Positions 1 to 8,532 are shown, numbered from the stretch's first letter. The stretch is DNA of 64,000 bases from an uncultured Christensenellaceae bacterium (GCA_910587825.1 CAJUNJ010000001.1:1-64000); one strand, 5' to 3'. A program made the numbers and translations. Notes: generated by a model not told the origin, from the letters alone.

Positions 1-2
1 TA

Positions 3-44
3 GGGCTATGCCCGAAAATGAAATACCACCCGCTATGCGGGTGG
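3..44. repeat. Paired hairpins, possible IS200/IS605-type end
   Basis: Two compact hairpins lie next to each other, GGGC-TAT-GCCC at 3-13 and CCACCCGC-TAT-GCGGGTGG at 26-44, followed by a short CTTGAAAG stem-loop near 60. Subterminal hairpins of this kind are known at the ends of IS200/IS605 elements. No transposase is inside the window, so the assignment is inference; an ordinary terminator of a gene to the left is the main alternative. Confidence 0.35.
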
Positions 45-159
45 ATTATTATTGTCTCGCTTGAAAGCGCAACTCCTAAAAATTTAATTTTTTATTTCCC
101 TATGACACCGCTCTTTATGCGGAGGTTTATTTTTTTATTTTGCGCGCAAACTATAAAGT

Positions 160-573
160 ATGAAAAGAAAAATTATTTTCCTTACTGCTATACTTACTCT
201 TATTCTGCTGCTTCTCCCCGCCTGCGACGCAAGACAGTACGGTTCGCTAAAATCGCTTACAAAACCATATATCGCACAGTATGAGTGCATCGAAGCAAAG
301 CTCGGCGAACAAGACCTTTTGAAACGGTTTGATTACATTGAAATCAATCTTGAACCGAAAAATAAAATGCAGGTTATTTACAAACCTAAGGACGGCAAAA
401 AGAATATCGTTGAAAGCCGCTATTCTTTCGACGTCAAATCACACGAACTGACTGCCGAAATCGGAATACTGGGTTATAATTTCAAAGAAGCAACAGTTGT
501 CGAAAACGGCAAATTTACCCTTACCAAAACAATCGGCGACAGACAGCTTATAATGAAATTCAAGGCTAAATAA
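160..573 (+). CDS. Small putative lipoprotein of unknown function
   Basis: A 137-residue protein with a basic N-terminus, a leucine-rich hydrophobic stretch and a lipobox LPAC placing the lipidated cysteine at residue 22. It is probably exported and anchored on the outer face of the membrane. The rest (about 115 residues) is charged, looks like a small beta-rich domain, and matches no family I recognise. No good Shine-Dalgarno precedes the ATG. It converges on the type III restriction gene, whose stop lies 8 bases downstream, with no clear terminator between them. Confidence 0.7.
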   Translation: MKRKIIFLTAILTLILLLLPACDARQYGSLKSLTKPYIAQYECIEAKLGEQDLLKRFDYIEINLEPKNKMQVIYKPKDGKKNIVESRYSFDVKSHELTAEIGILGYNFKEATVVENGKFTLTKTIGDRQLIMKFKAK

Positions 574-580
574 TCAATTA

Positions 581-3538
581 CTATTCCGTAAACAGCCCTT
601 CAACAATATTTACCATTTGCTCGCCTTTAAGCTGTTTTCTGTACCGCACGTCCGACACGTCTTTTTGCATCTGCTCAAATAATTTTTGGGCGCAAGTAAT
701 TTTACGCACTTCTTCCGGATCAAGTTTTTCTTCCGGCTTGTCTTTGGTTTCGACAATTAAATTTAATTGTTTGCCCCCGTCCTTCTTTTTGATAATATAC
801 ATAAAATCGGGACTGTATGTTCCGTCGGCATAAGTAGGTATACGTACCGTACGTTTGGGAATTTTACCGAATACTTCAACCTCGGCTACCGTTGAATCGA
901 CGCTGTGCGTAATATTATCCTTTTCAAGTTGCGAGTCGTAACTGCAATTATCGTAAAGGTAATTATCCATAACTTTTGTGTCGGATGAGAATTTGCCTAC
1001 ATCATTGCGTATAACAGACTTTTTAAGCCCGTTTTCGTCGCAAAGCGGGTCGTTGACCGCAACGTCTATTTTTTCATAGCTGAATTTGTAAATATATTTA
1101 GATATAAACCATAATCTGTATTCGTCAACAAATCTTTGTAAAGTTTGTTTGCTGAAAAATTCCGACGGTACGGTATGTGTTTTAAAGTATTCGCAAAATG
1201 CGGAATGTATTAAACGTATAGGTATATTTGTTCTTATTTGCGCTTCTTTCAAAAATTCGGAATAAGTCAAAAACCTTTTAACCGTAAAAGACGTACCCGA
1301 AATTTGTTCAAAGTCAACGCTTCCGTCAACGTCTACTTTTTTAGATTTCGAAATTTTTGTTGTTACCGTTGTGCGTCCGTCGATATTTTTTGCAAGAATA
1401 TCCACTATTGCCTGTTTCAACTCTCCGTCATCGGTTTTATCGAAATGCAGATAATATTTTTGATTGATAAGCTTCCACAAATTTTCAAGCTTTCGGAAAA
1501 CATCTTCACGAATAGAAATACGCGGCGCATCCGTCTTGCTTACATTATTTATGTCTATTATTTTTCCGTTAGCCAAAGCTTTAAATAAATCCGGATATTC
1601 GGCGGCAAATTCGGCACGTTTATCTTCTATTAAAGCATTTTGGGATATCGAAAAATAGCCTTTTTTGCAAATATCCAAAATAAATCCGTCTATTCCCAAC
1701 TGCTTTTTCTTTGCATATTCTTTTAAGAAATCCAAATTGATTTTAAGTTCTACACCGATATCGCCGTTTATTTCTTTCTTCAATTTATCGGCAAAGTCCT
1801 TTTCGGAATAATCGATAATATATCGAAGATACATTTGCTCGTCGCTTATCCTGTTGCCGAACTCATCGACAGGCAAACGCAAACCACGGCCGACTTCCTG
1901 CAATTTACTTATTTCGCTACCGCTGCTACGAAGTTTTGCAATGACAAAGACGTTAGGATTATCCCAGCCTTCTTTTAAAGTCCACTTGGAAAAAATAAAA
2001 CGGGTAGGTTCGAATTTGCCGTTTTCGTCTTTAATGCGGATAATTCTGTCCTTTGCGCGAAGAACTTTATCAACTTCGTTTTTGACTTCGTCGCTGTCGG
2101 TATTATTGTCTTCCGAAAAATATGCCGCAATATTATCGGACAGATGTTCCAAACAATATTCGAGAAAGGATTTGTATTCTTTATCTTTATCCGAGTTTGT
2201 AAGGCTTTTGATTTGCGCTTTCAGTTTTGTTTGCAATAAATCTTCGAAATCTTTTCTCAGATGCCCGTCATTTCGAAAAGATTCTATGCTGTCAATAAAA
2301 AACAGCGAAAGGGTTTTTATGCGGTTGAGCCTTCTGAAATTTTCACGTTCTTTTTGAAAATGTCTGTCAAGAGCCAACGATAACATCATTTTTTGGAATG
2401 TTTCACCGAAAATTTGCGGATAAATAGAATCACTCGTGTACAAGTCCATACCGTTAGAAAGCGTTACCATACCTTTATCTATCTTATCCACGGTAATGCC
2501 CGTAAGGCTGTCGTCTATTTCGGCAAGCGATTGACCTACTACTATGTCGTAAGACTTTTTTGTTAATTCGTTTTGCAATCTAACTGTTTTTTCTTCACCC
2601 TTATTGGCTTTTACCGATAAAACTTTGACTTTGGCTTGTTCTTTCAGCTTGGATTCTTCGGCAATATATTCAACCTCTACGCCTTTAACAAGATTTTCGT
2701 TAAACGCGTCGCAAGAGCCGAGATTATAAACAACGTTTTCATAATCGTAAATATCTTTGGATATTTGTGAGAAAGTCGCGCCGTAACGTATAACGCATTG
2801 CGGTTTTATATTGTCTATCAAACATTTAAACGTTTTTTGTGTGCGTGCAAATTTATGCGGTTCGTCTATAATAACAAACGGCGCAATTTCCCTCAATGTT
2901 TCGTACGGGTTTGTGTATACTCCAAGAAGTGTCTGGTCGTAATTTGCGCCCATTGTCGCCTTTGAAGTCAGCATGCCGCTGTTTAAAAGCAAAACGTCTA
3001 TTCTTTTACCGCCCATATCGGCGGCATTGGCAAAATCAACGATTGCCGAAGGAATCATTTTTTTGTTTTTAGTATTCTTTTGCGCATCCAGAACGTGCAA
3101 ATGAAGTTGCGTTCCGCCGTAGATAGCCTGTAAATCTGTTTTCATATAGCTGGACGTTAAAAATGATTTAGCGCCCTCTTTTATCGGGACGGTCGGCACA
3201 AGCACGATAAATTTATTAACGCCGTAATGTTTGTGCAATTCAAACATTGTACGGGTATACACATAAGTTTTACCCGTACCAGTTTCCATTTTTACGTCGA
3301 TATTCAAATAATCGCTATCCGTATAATTGCGTTTATAAAAATCGGGCAGGCGATATTCGTCGGCATAATAGTCACCGTTTTGAACGGCAGCTATATTACG
3401 CTTTATTGCAGAATCCGAAAAATCTATACGTGCGCATTTGCTCTTTTCCGTACCCGGCGTAAAAGTAACGCCCGCAAAAACCCCGCACACTGCGTTTACC
3501 GCATTCAGCTGGTGCGGCAAATTATTATCCAATCTCAT
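581..3538 (-). CDS. res: Type III restriction enzyme, Res subunit
   Basis: This is the ATP-dependent helicase/nuclease subunit of a type III restriction-modification system, which translocates on DNA and cuts near unmethylated asymmetric sites. Numbered from ATG 3538, helicase motif I (TGTGKT) is at 86-91 and motif II is DEPH at 225-228. Motif VI appears as QEVGRGLRLP after an EGWDNPNVF block. Near the C-terminus, SPDF followed by a strand with VETKD fits a PD-(D/E)xK nuclease. The length (985 aa) is normal. ATG 3538 is preferred over the upstream TTG because GAGG sits about 6 bases before it. It lies 8 bases after the mod C-terminal fragment, so it is co-transcribed with mod. Confidence 0.92.
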   Translation of the reverse strand: MRLDNNLPHQLNAVNAVCGVFAGVTFTPGTEKSKCARIDFSDSAIKRNIAAVQNGDYYADEYRLPDFYKRNYTDSDYLNIDVKMETGTGKTYVYTRTMFELHKHYGVNKFIVLVPTVPIKEGAKSFLTSSYMKTDLQAIYGGTQLHLHVLDAQKNTKNKKMIPSAIVDFANAADMGGKRIDVLLLNSGMLTSKATMGANYDQTLLGVYTNPYETLREIAPFVIIDEPHKFARTQKTFKCLIDNIKPQCVIRYGATFSQISKDIYDYENVVYNLGSCDAFNENLVKGVEVEYIAEESKLKEQAKVKVLSVKANKGEEKTVRLQNELTKKSYDIVVGQSLAEIDDSLTGITVDKIDKGMVTLSNGMDLYTSDSIYPQIFGETFQKMMLSLALDRHFQKERENFRRLNRIKTLSLFFIDSIESFRNDGHLRKDFEDLLQTKLKAQIKSLTNSDKDKEYKSFLEYCLEHLSDNIAAYFSEDNNTDSDEVKNEVDKVLRAKDRIIRIKDENGKFEPTRFIFSKWTLKEGWDNPNVFVIAKLRSSGSEISKLQEVGRGLRLPVDEFGNRISDEQMYLRYIIDYSEKDFADKLKKEINGDIGVELKINLDFLKEYAKKKQLGIDGFILDICKKGYFSISQNALIEDKRAEFAAEYPDLFKALANGKIIDINNVSKTDAPRISIREDVFRKLENLWKLINQKYYLHFDKTDDGELKQAIVDILAKNIDGRTTVTTKISKSKKVDVDGSVDFEQISGTSFTVKRFLTYSEFLKEAQIRTNIPIRLIHSAFCEYFKTHTVPSEFFSKQTLQRFVDEYRLWFISKYIYKFSYEKIDVAVNDPLCDENGLKKSVIRNDVGKFSSDTKVMDNYLYDNCSYDSQLEKDNITHSVDSTVAEVEVFGKIPKRTVRIPTYADGTYSPDFMYIIKKKDGGKQLNLIVETKDKPEEKLDPEEVRKITCAQKLFEQMQKDVSDVRYRKQLKGEQMVNIVEGLFTE

Positions 3539-3546
3539 ACGTCGCC

Positions 3547-3981
3547 TCAATACCTTATCACGGGAGAAATAGAAGTTCTGTTTTTCAACGTTTTCAAGTT
3601 AGAACGCAAAGCAGTATTGGAAGTATAGCCGAAAGCGTATCCGTATTCTATAATTCTGTCCAAATTCAATTCATTGGCTTCGATTTTCCGCACAAGCTCG
3701 ATAATCGCTTCTTCGGGCATATCTTCTATTAAATATAAACTCGTACCGACTTTACTGTCTGAAAGCAGATATGCGGTATATCCCTTCAAGTCAACCTTCC
3801 TGACGTCGGCATTAAATCCGTACCCGTCCTTAATCTTCCAGGTTTCAATTACGGTTTCCTTTCCGAACTTGCTTTTTATATCTTCTCCGTCAATGGGAAG
3901 TTCGGGATTAAAATTAACAATTTTATCAAGCGTATATTTATCGGGTTCTTTTAAGTAATATGTTTTAAAGTCCAAATCCAT
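3547..3981 (-). pseudogene. mod: C-terminal domain of type III methyltransferase Mod, displaced frame
   Basis: About 144 residues that match what normally follows the methyltransferase core in type III Mod proteins: a short linker beginning DLDFKTYYL, a GYTAYLL strand, SLYLIED, a helix and a final GYAFGYTSNT/LKTLKNR block. It overlaps the end of the main mod frame by 17 bases counted from ATG 3981; the open frame itself runs back to 4011. The simplest reading is a one-base frameshift near 3967-3985. The ATG at 3981 lacks a convincing ribosome site, so independent translation is uncertain. A separately made, re-associating domain remains possible. Confidence 0.75.
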
Positions 3982-5449
3982 ACTCTGCTTTTTCCGGATT
4001 TTCCTGCGCAAAATCCGAAGCCGCGCGTCTTATGCGCTCGCGTCCTATTTCGTCTATCGTTTTATAACCTGCTTTTTCGGCTTCGCTACCCTTTTTCACC
4101 GGTTCATCAAGCTGAACAAGTATAAATTTACGCGTCCCTTCGTCTTCCGCATTCAACTCCATTACAGCTTGCGCTGTTGTTGCTGAACCCGAAAAGAAAT
4201 CAAGACAAATTGCATTTTTATCGTAACATAATTTAATCAATTCTTTTATTAACGATACGGGTTTGGCAAAATCGAATATAAGATCCAATTTTTTTAAACT
4301 TTTGGTTCCGTGCTTATTTGCGTATACGGGATTAATAAGATCATAACTTGCAAGTATCAGACCGCTGTCTTTAGGCGCCATTATATTAGTCTTTTCCTGA
4401 AATTCCATATCAATATAATTTTGCACGCGTATTCCGTTCTGCGTAGGCACAAGTATACCCAATTTAATTGCCGCATTCATTCTTTCACGCGTCCATAACC
4501 ATCTTCTCCTTGTCCCGTCGGAAGCAATGGGGCTGTACACTTTTCCGTTATACTCGAAATCATAATCTCCGTTTTTGGAATATCCCTGGGTTGCGGATGC
4601 TAATATGGGCGATGTATCGCCTTGAAAATAATGACCTATACCGTCTTCGAGTATTTCGTCTAAATTATTTCTTTTGATTGTGCGTGCAAAACCGTTTTCG
4701 CTGTCTTTGTTTTTTACATAAACCAACACATAGTCGTGTTGAATCGACAAATATTTTTCCTGCGAAGGTCGCTGTGCGCTTGTCAGTCTCGGAATCGAAG
4801 TAACGTAAGAATTTTCGCCGAAAATCGAATCGCAAAGCAGTTTACAGTTGGCTTGTTCGTTATCGTCCACACTTATGAAAATAACGCCGTCTTCGTCAAG
4901 CAAATTTCTTGCAAGTTCAAGACGCGGATACATAAAAGTAAGCCACGCGGAGTGTGTGCTTGTTCCCTGCATATCCAAAACCCGACGCGCCTCGTCTTCT
5001 TCTATATTTATTTTTTTGGCAAGTTCTTCCGCAGTAAACTCGAACTTATCATTGTATACAAAACCATCCGAACCGGTATTGTACGGCGGGTCTATGTATA
5101 TACATTTTATTTGTCCCGAATAAGAGTATTTGAGATGTTGTAATGCGTCAAGGTTATCCCCAACGATATAAACATTTTGCGAATGAGAATTTTCATTACT
5201 TTTATCGGGTACGATAACGGTTTCGGAATCAAGACTTGCCAATAAGCGGGCATAAGATTTACCTAAAAATTCAAGGGAGTATCCTTCTTTTTTTATATCT
5301 ATTTCTTCGGTTTTGATAAGGTTTTCAAACGCTTTTATATCAAACTTGCCTACTTTATCAAAACATTGCGGAAAATCTCTTTTCAATAATTCCAACTGGA
5401 AGCTGTTTACTTTGGTCTGACCGTTTTTATCAATCGATTCCTTAATCAT
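3965..5449 (-). CDS. mod: Type III DNA methyltransferase Mod (catalytic part)
   Basis: A beta-class N6-adenine DNA methyltransferase that modifies one strand of the recognition site and supplies DNA specificity to Res. The DPPYNTG catalytic motif comes first (about residues 120-126 from ATG 5449) and the SAM-binding FSGSATT motif comes late (about 420), the order expected for type III Mod. Three in-frame ATGs exist; 5449 has GGAG seven bases upstream and gives a start like other Mods. The frame stops after EYGFGL at about 495 aa, where homologues continue for some 140 residues; that remainder is in the next frame (3547-3981). Activity of the pair therefore depends on whether this frameshift is real. 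Confidence 0.88.
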   Translation of the reverse strand: MIKESIDKNGQTKVNSFQLELLKRDFPQCFDKVGKFDIKAFENLIKTEEIDIKKEGYSLEFLGKSYARLLASLDSETVIVPDKSNENSHSQNVYIVGDNLDALQHLKYSYSGQIKCIYIDPPYNTGSDGFVYNDKFEFTAEELAKKINIEEDEARRVLDMQGTSTHSAWLTFMYPRLELARNLLDEDGVIFISVDDNEQANCKLLCDSIFGENSYVTSIPRLTSAQRPSQEKYLSIQHDYVLVYVKNKDSENGFARTIKRNNLDEILEDGIGHYFQGDTSPILASATQGYSKNGDYDFEYNGKVYSPIASDGTRRRWLWTRERMNAAIKLGILVPTQNGIRVQNYIDMEFQEKTNIMAPKDSGLILASYDLINPVYANKHGTKSLKKLDLIFDFAKPVSLIKELIKLCYDKNAICLDFFSGSATTAQAVMELNAEDEGTRKFILVQLDEPVKKGSEAEKAGYKTIDEIGRERIRRAASDFAQENPEKAEYGFGL

Positions 5450-5541
5450 TACAAACTCCATACTCTGAAAATAATACATATATTATTGTAGCACACATTT
5501 TGAAAAAAGCATAGCAATTCAATGCAAATTGACGGAAATAG

Positions 5542-5570
5542 AAAAAGTTGCATAACTTATTCTATGCAAC
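5542..5570 (-). terminator. Rho-independent terminator
   Basis: Stem GTTGCATA / TATGCAAC (5547-5554 with 5563-5570) followed on the minus strand by TTTTTC. It lies just after the 111-aa membrane protein gene and would separate it from mod. Confidence 0.7.
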
Positions 5571-5618
5571 CTCTCTAATTTAACAAAGATTTAAAAATTT
5601 TGCTATTCAACACCTGTT

Positions 5619-5954
5619 TTACTGCGGATTGTAATTACCTGTAATTTCTTCAATACCCTCGATTTCGATTTTTCCGAAAGCGTCTTCTATTTTCAGTTGC
5701 ACTTCTTCGCTTTTCTTGGACGCAGAACCGTTTTCGGCGCTTCTTTTTTCGGCAAGAGCAGAAAGCTCTTCATCGACGGCAGCCGTATCATAGTCCATTT
5801 TTTTGACCAAATTTTTGTCTGAATACACGCTGTAAAGCCATTCCTGCAATCTTGCTTCCATCTTTCGGTGCCGGGCAAGCATAAGAAAAAATATTAAAAA
5901 TAACACAAAAAATAATCCGAGCGCGACTACGGAGATTATATATTTCGGTTCCAT
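5619..5954 (-). CDS. Small single-pass membrane protein, unknown
   Basis: A 111-residue protein with one strong N-terminal membrane helix (about residues 5-27, hydrophobic and rich in Phe/Leu) and a charged, largely helical cytoplasmic tail with a possible coiled-coil stretch and an acidic C-terminus. No family is recognised. A very good promoter (TTGACA-17-TAAAAT) ends six bases before the ATG, so the predicted transcription start falls on or next to the initiation codon and there is no Shine-Dalgarno. It is a single-gene unit closed by the hairpin at 5547-5570. Confidence 0.65.
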   Translation of the reverse strand: MEPKYIISVVALGLFFVLFLIFFLMLARHRKMEARLQEWLYSVYSDKNLVKKMDYDTAAVDEELSALAEKRSAENGSASKKSEEVQLKIEDAFGKIEIEGIEEITGNYNPQ

Positions 5955-5960
5955 ATTTTT

Positions 5961-5989
5961 ATTTTACTACTCTTTTATAATTATGTCAA
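5961..5989 (-). promoter_or_regulatory. Sigma-A promoter at the start codon of the 5954 gene
   Basis: TTGACA (5984-5989), 17-bp spacer and TAAAAT (5961-5966) on the minus strand. The predicted start is around 5954, the A of the ATG, implying a leaderless mRNA. Confidence 0.7.
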
Positions 5990-6064
5990 CTTTTAAATTT
6001 ATATATTCTTTTCATAACTATATGTATTATGGTTTTAAGTCGTTTAATTTACATATCGTAAGGC

Positions 6065-6070
6065 TATAAT
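6065..6070 (+). promoter_or_regulatory. Probable -10 box of murG
   Basis: A TATAAT hexamer 15 bases before the murG ATG; the -35 region is weak. The predicted leader is only about 9 bases and has no ribosome site. Confidence 0.45.
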
Positions 6071-6085
6071 CAATATATTATTGAT

Positions 6086-7123
6086 ATGAAAAAAATTATG
6101 TTTTGCGGCGGAGGAAGCGCCGGTCACGTCATTCCGAACATAGCCGTTATTGAAGATATTAAAAAAGACTACTCAGTCTGCTATGCCGGTACAGACGCTA
6201 TCGAAGAAAATATTTGCAGAACGAATAACGTTGAATTTCACAAATTCGAAGCAGTAAAACTTATCCGCGGAAAAATATTCCGCAATATTTTAATACCTTT
6301 TAAATTACTTAAAAGCATTAAACAGGCAGGCGAAATACTCGACCGTGTAAAACCAGACCTTGTATTCTGCAAAGGAGGTTACGCTTGCATTCCACCGGCT
6401 TTCGCCGCAAAAAAACGCGGTATTCCCGTATTGACCCACGAATCCGATTTAAGCGCAGGACTTGCAAACAAAATTATTTCCAATAAATGCAAAAAGGTTT
6501 TGACGGCTTTTCCGTCCACCGCTTCGGATTTTAAAAACGGCGTCTATACGGGAACCCCTATGAGACAAAGTCTTTTTAACCGCAGCAGGGAATACTCCAT
6601 CGGATATTTCGGGTTGGACGAGCGCCCGAATTTAATTGTTTTCGGCGGGGGAAGCGGTTCGAAAATTATCAATGAAAATCTTCGGAAAAACCTTTTCGGT
6701 CTGTGCAAAAAAGTAAACGTGCTTCATATTTGCGGCAAAGGGAATTTAATTGATTCCTCTGTTTACGGATACAGACAGATAGAATTTTCAAACGATATGG
6801 GAATGATTTATGCTTGCGCTGATGCCGCCGTCGCAAGATGCGGCTCGAATTCTGCCAACGAACTCATCGCTTTAAAAATCCCTACTCTTTTTGTTCCCCT
6901 TCAAAATTCCGCCAGCCGCGGCGACCAGGTTAAAAATGCCGAATACTTTTTAAAAGAGGGGCTTTGCAGAGTTTTACCGGAAAAAGAACTGACCGCAGAG
7001 CGGCTTAACAAAGAAATAGAATTACTGCTTGAAGATAAAAATTTAAAAACCGCGCTTTCCCGTTGCGGAATAAAGCGCGGCAATAATGCGGTTATTAATG
7101 AAATTATAACAGCCCTTGAATAA
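6086..7123 (+). CDS. murG: MurG-type UDP-GlcNAc:lipid I transferase
   Basis: Transfers GlcNAc from UDP-GlcNAc to undecaprenyl-PP-MurNAc-pentapeptide (lipid I to lipid II) on the cytoplasmic membrane face. The protein is a 345-residue two-domain GT28/GT-B enzyme: the glycine-rich N-terminal loop GGGSAGH is at 8-14, HESD is near residue 113, YTGTPMR is in the hinge region, and the C-terminal UDP-GlcNAc site has CGSNSANELIALKIPTLFVPL. The length is normal. It is isolated from any other cell-wall gene, which is unusual for murG, so it could be a second copy or a MurG-like enzyme of another pathway. Its end overlaps mntP (opposite strand) by 20 bases. Confidence 0.88.
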   Translation: MKKIMFCGGGSAGHVIPNIAVIEDIKKDYSVCYAGTDAIEENICRTNNVEFHKFEAVKLIRGKIFRNILIPFKLLKSIKQAGEILDRVKPDLVFCKGGYACIPPAFAAKKRGIPVLTHESDLSAGLANKIISNKCKKVLTAFPSTASDFKNGVYTGTPMRQSLFNRSREYSIGYFGLDERPNLIVFGGGSGSKIINENLRKNLFGLCKKVNVLHICGKGNLIDSSVYGYRQIEFSNDMGMIYACADAAVARCGSNSANELIALKIPTLFVPLQNSASRGDQVKNAEYFLKEGLCRVLPEKELTAERLNKEIELLLEDKNLKTALSRCGIKRGNNAVINEIITALE

Positions 7124-7724
7124 GAATTTTTAGTCCTATACCTATTAGAACGATGCCACCGATTATCTCGGTAATGCCGGCTTTCTTTTTAAGAATATCG
7201 CCTACTTTTACTCCGATTAAAAGTCCAACAAGGCTTATTATAAAAGTCGTACATCCGATAATTAAAACACTTATCAAAACATTTGGTATACTTTCCTTCA
7301 AACCGTCCGTTGCGGCAAACGACACGCCGACGAACAAAGCGTCGATACTCGTCGCAACGCCCTGAATTAATACTTCCGCGATAGAAAATTGCTTTTTCTG
7401 TATCTCTTCTTCGGGAGAACGGAATTCCTTTATCGCATCGAAAATCATTTTTGCCCCGATAAGGAATAAAAGAATAAACGCTATCCAATGGTCAATCTCG
7501 TCAAAAGTCTGTTTAAATGCCTGACCTAAACCGAAAGCTATAAAAAAACCGATAAGCGGCATTACCGCTTGAAATAAGGCAAAAGTTGCGGGAATAAAAA
7601 CGCCTTTTCGTTTGGTAAGATTGTGATAGCATAACCCGTCCGTAACAGATACTGCAAAAGCATCCATTGCCAATGAAATTCCTATCAGAAAAATCTCTAA
7701 TACAAGCACCCAAGTCATAGTCAT
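7104..7724 (-). CDS. mntP: Manganese efflux pump MntP
   Basis: A 206-residue, six-helix membrane protein of the MntP (DUF204) family that exports Mn2+ and protects against manganese toxicity. The first helix carries the LAMDAFAVS signature and the second half repeats it as SIDALFVGVSF, the two pseudo-symmetric acidic motifs expected of this family. No yybP-ykoY manganese riboswitch is visible upstream. Instead a TATAAT at 7731-7736 with TTTACT 17 bases further upstream places the predicted start at or near the ATG, with no Shine-Dalgarno. Another in-frame ATG lies two codons in. Confidence 0.92.
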   Translation of the reverse strand: MTMTWVLVLEIFLIGISLAMDAFAVSVTDGLCYHNLTKRKGVFIPATFALFQAVMPLIGFFIAFGLGQAFKQTFDEIDHWIAFILLFLIGAKMIFDAIKEFRSPEEEIQKKQFSIAEVLIQGVATSIDALFVGVSFAATDGLKESIPNVLISVLIIGCTTFIISLVGLLIGVKVGDILKKKAGITEIIGGIVLIGIGLKILIQGLL

Positions 7725-7730
7725 AGAAAT

Positions 7731-7759
7731 ATTATATCATACGCGGAAAAACAAGTAAA
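7731..7759 (-). promoter_or_regulatory. mntP promoter abutting the start codon
   Basis: TTTACT (7754-7759), 17-bp spacer and TATAAT (7731-7736) on the minus strand. The predicted start is about 7724, i.e. the initiation codon. Confidence 0.5.
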
Positions 7760-7811
7760 GATTAATTTTAAAAATGTTTTTAAAAAAAAGCACAAAACAA
7801 CGCAAAACAGT

Positions 7812-7839
7812 TTGCATTTTAAATTATTTTAAGTATAAT
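7812..7839 (+). promoter_or_regulatory. Promoter of tRNA-Pro
   Basis: TTGCAT (7812-7817), 16-bp spacer and TATAAT (7834-7839), about 55 bases before the mature tRNA, leaving room for a 5' leader cleaved by RNase P. Confidence 0.55.
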
Positions 7840-7893
7840 AATTATGTTGTCATTATTTGATTGCAAAATTTGTAATGACAGTAATAATTTTAT

Positions 7894-7970
7894 TGAGGTG
7901 TAGCGCAGTTTGGTAGCGCGTCTGGTTAGGGACCAGAAGGTCGTGGGTTCAAGTCCCGTCACCTCAACCA
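7894..7970 (+). tRNA. tRNA-Pro(AGG)
   Basis: A complete cloverleaf. The acceptor TGAGGTG pairs with CACCTCA, the D-arm is GCGC...GCGC, and the anticodon stem TCTGG/CCAGA encloses the loop TTAGGGA with anticodon AGG. The T-arm carries GTTCAAGT, and A73-CCA is encoded. Anticodon A34 (likely inosine) would read CCU/CCC/CCA; A34 in tRNA-Pro is less common in bacteria than UGG, GGG or CGG. Its 3' end is repeated exactly at 37966-37992, marking it as a probable integration site. Confidence 0.95.
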
Positions 7971-7972
7971 AA
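7946..7972 (+). repeat. attL-like repeat in tRNA-Pro 3' end
   Basis: Twenty-seven bases, from the T-arm through CCA and two more A residues, identical to 37966-37992 in the same orientation. The gene stays intact on this side, as in islands that integrate at tRNA 3' ends and restore the gene. Confidence 0.75.
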
Positions 7973-7979
7973 TCAAAAT

Positions 7980-8026
7980 AATCCGAACTCATCAAGGGTA
8001 TTTATAACTCGCGATTGGTTCGGATT
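7980..8026 (+). terminator. Possible terminator after tRNA-Pro
   Basis: AATCCGAAC (7980-7988) pairs with GTTCGGATT (8018-8026) and is followed by TATTTTATATTTTA. The loop is long, so the structure is only moderate. Confidence 0.4.
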
Positions 8027-8119
8027 TATTTTATATTTTAATTTAATATAAAAAGAAAGCTATAATCAAAAAATTGCATTTTATTTTTTCAAAAAATTTA
8101 TTAATTTATTTAAAAGTAA

Positions 8120-8359
8120 ATAAATTACAATATCAATAGCCAAACATTACAATTAACAGAGAAAATTGAATATACAGAAAAGATGATTACTAAGGCAATT
8201 TCCAAACTAAATCCGCCCACTCTTTCAATTAAGGGAGTAAGCGCTATTTCCGCTGCAATTATCCTTACGGAATACGGTGACGTAAACCGTTTTTCTTCTC
8301 CGAACGCAATGTTGTCTTTTGCTGGACTTGAAGCCATATTCTATATGCATAAACCTTGA
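8120..8359 (+). pseudogene. IS110-family transposase remnant
   Basis: A plus-strand open stretch without a proper start, bounded upstream by a stop at 8117, encodes about 79 residues. Its second half matches the Transposase_20 core of IS110-family DEDD transposases: a helix ending NPPTLSIKGVSAISA, then an ILTEYGD block and the RFSSPNAMLSFAGLEA block. It stops soon after, where real transposases continue for about 100 residues, and the N-terminal DEDD domain is absent. It is a decayed fragment just inside the left border of the candidate island. Confidence 0.75.
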
Positions 8360-8473
8360 AAATACTTAATATTTACCTATTATTTAGTTGTTTCATGCGG
8401 AAATTTAATGATTTTATACATTATGTACAAATCGTGTGCCAAACTAACCGACACAAGATTTCGCCCGAGTTTA

Positions 8474-8499
8474 AAGCCGCGACTTCAAAGTCGCGGCTT
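8474..8499. terminator. Strong hairpin after the glycan operon
   Basis: Ten-base-pair stem AAGCCGCGAC / GTCGCGGCTT with a six-base loop, 33 bases beyond the GH42 stop. The T-tract on the minus strand is short (TTTAAAC), so it may act as a weak terminator or protect a 3' end. Confidence 0.45.
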
Positions 8500-8532
8500 C
8501 ATTACTTTAATGCTACATTAGAGAATTATTAT

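Noticed and set aside
7725..7893. yybP-ykoY manganese riboswitch upstream of mntP
   Set aside because: There is no room between promoter and ATG and no matching stem pattern in the AT-rich region.
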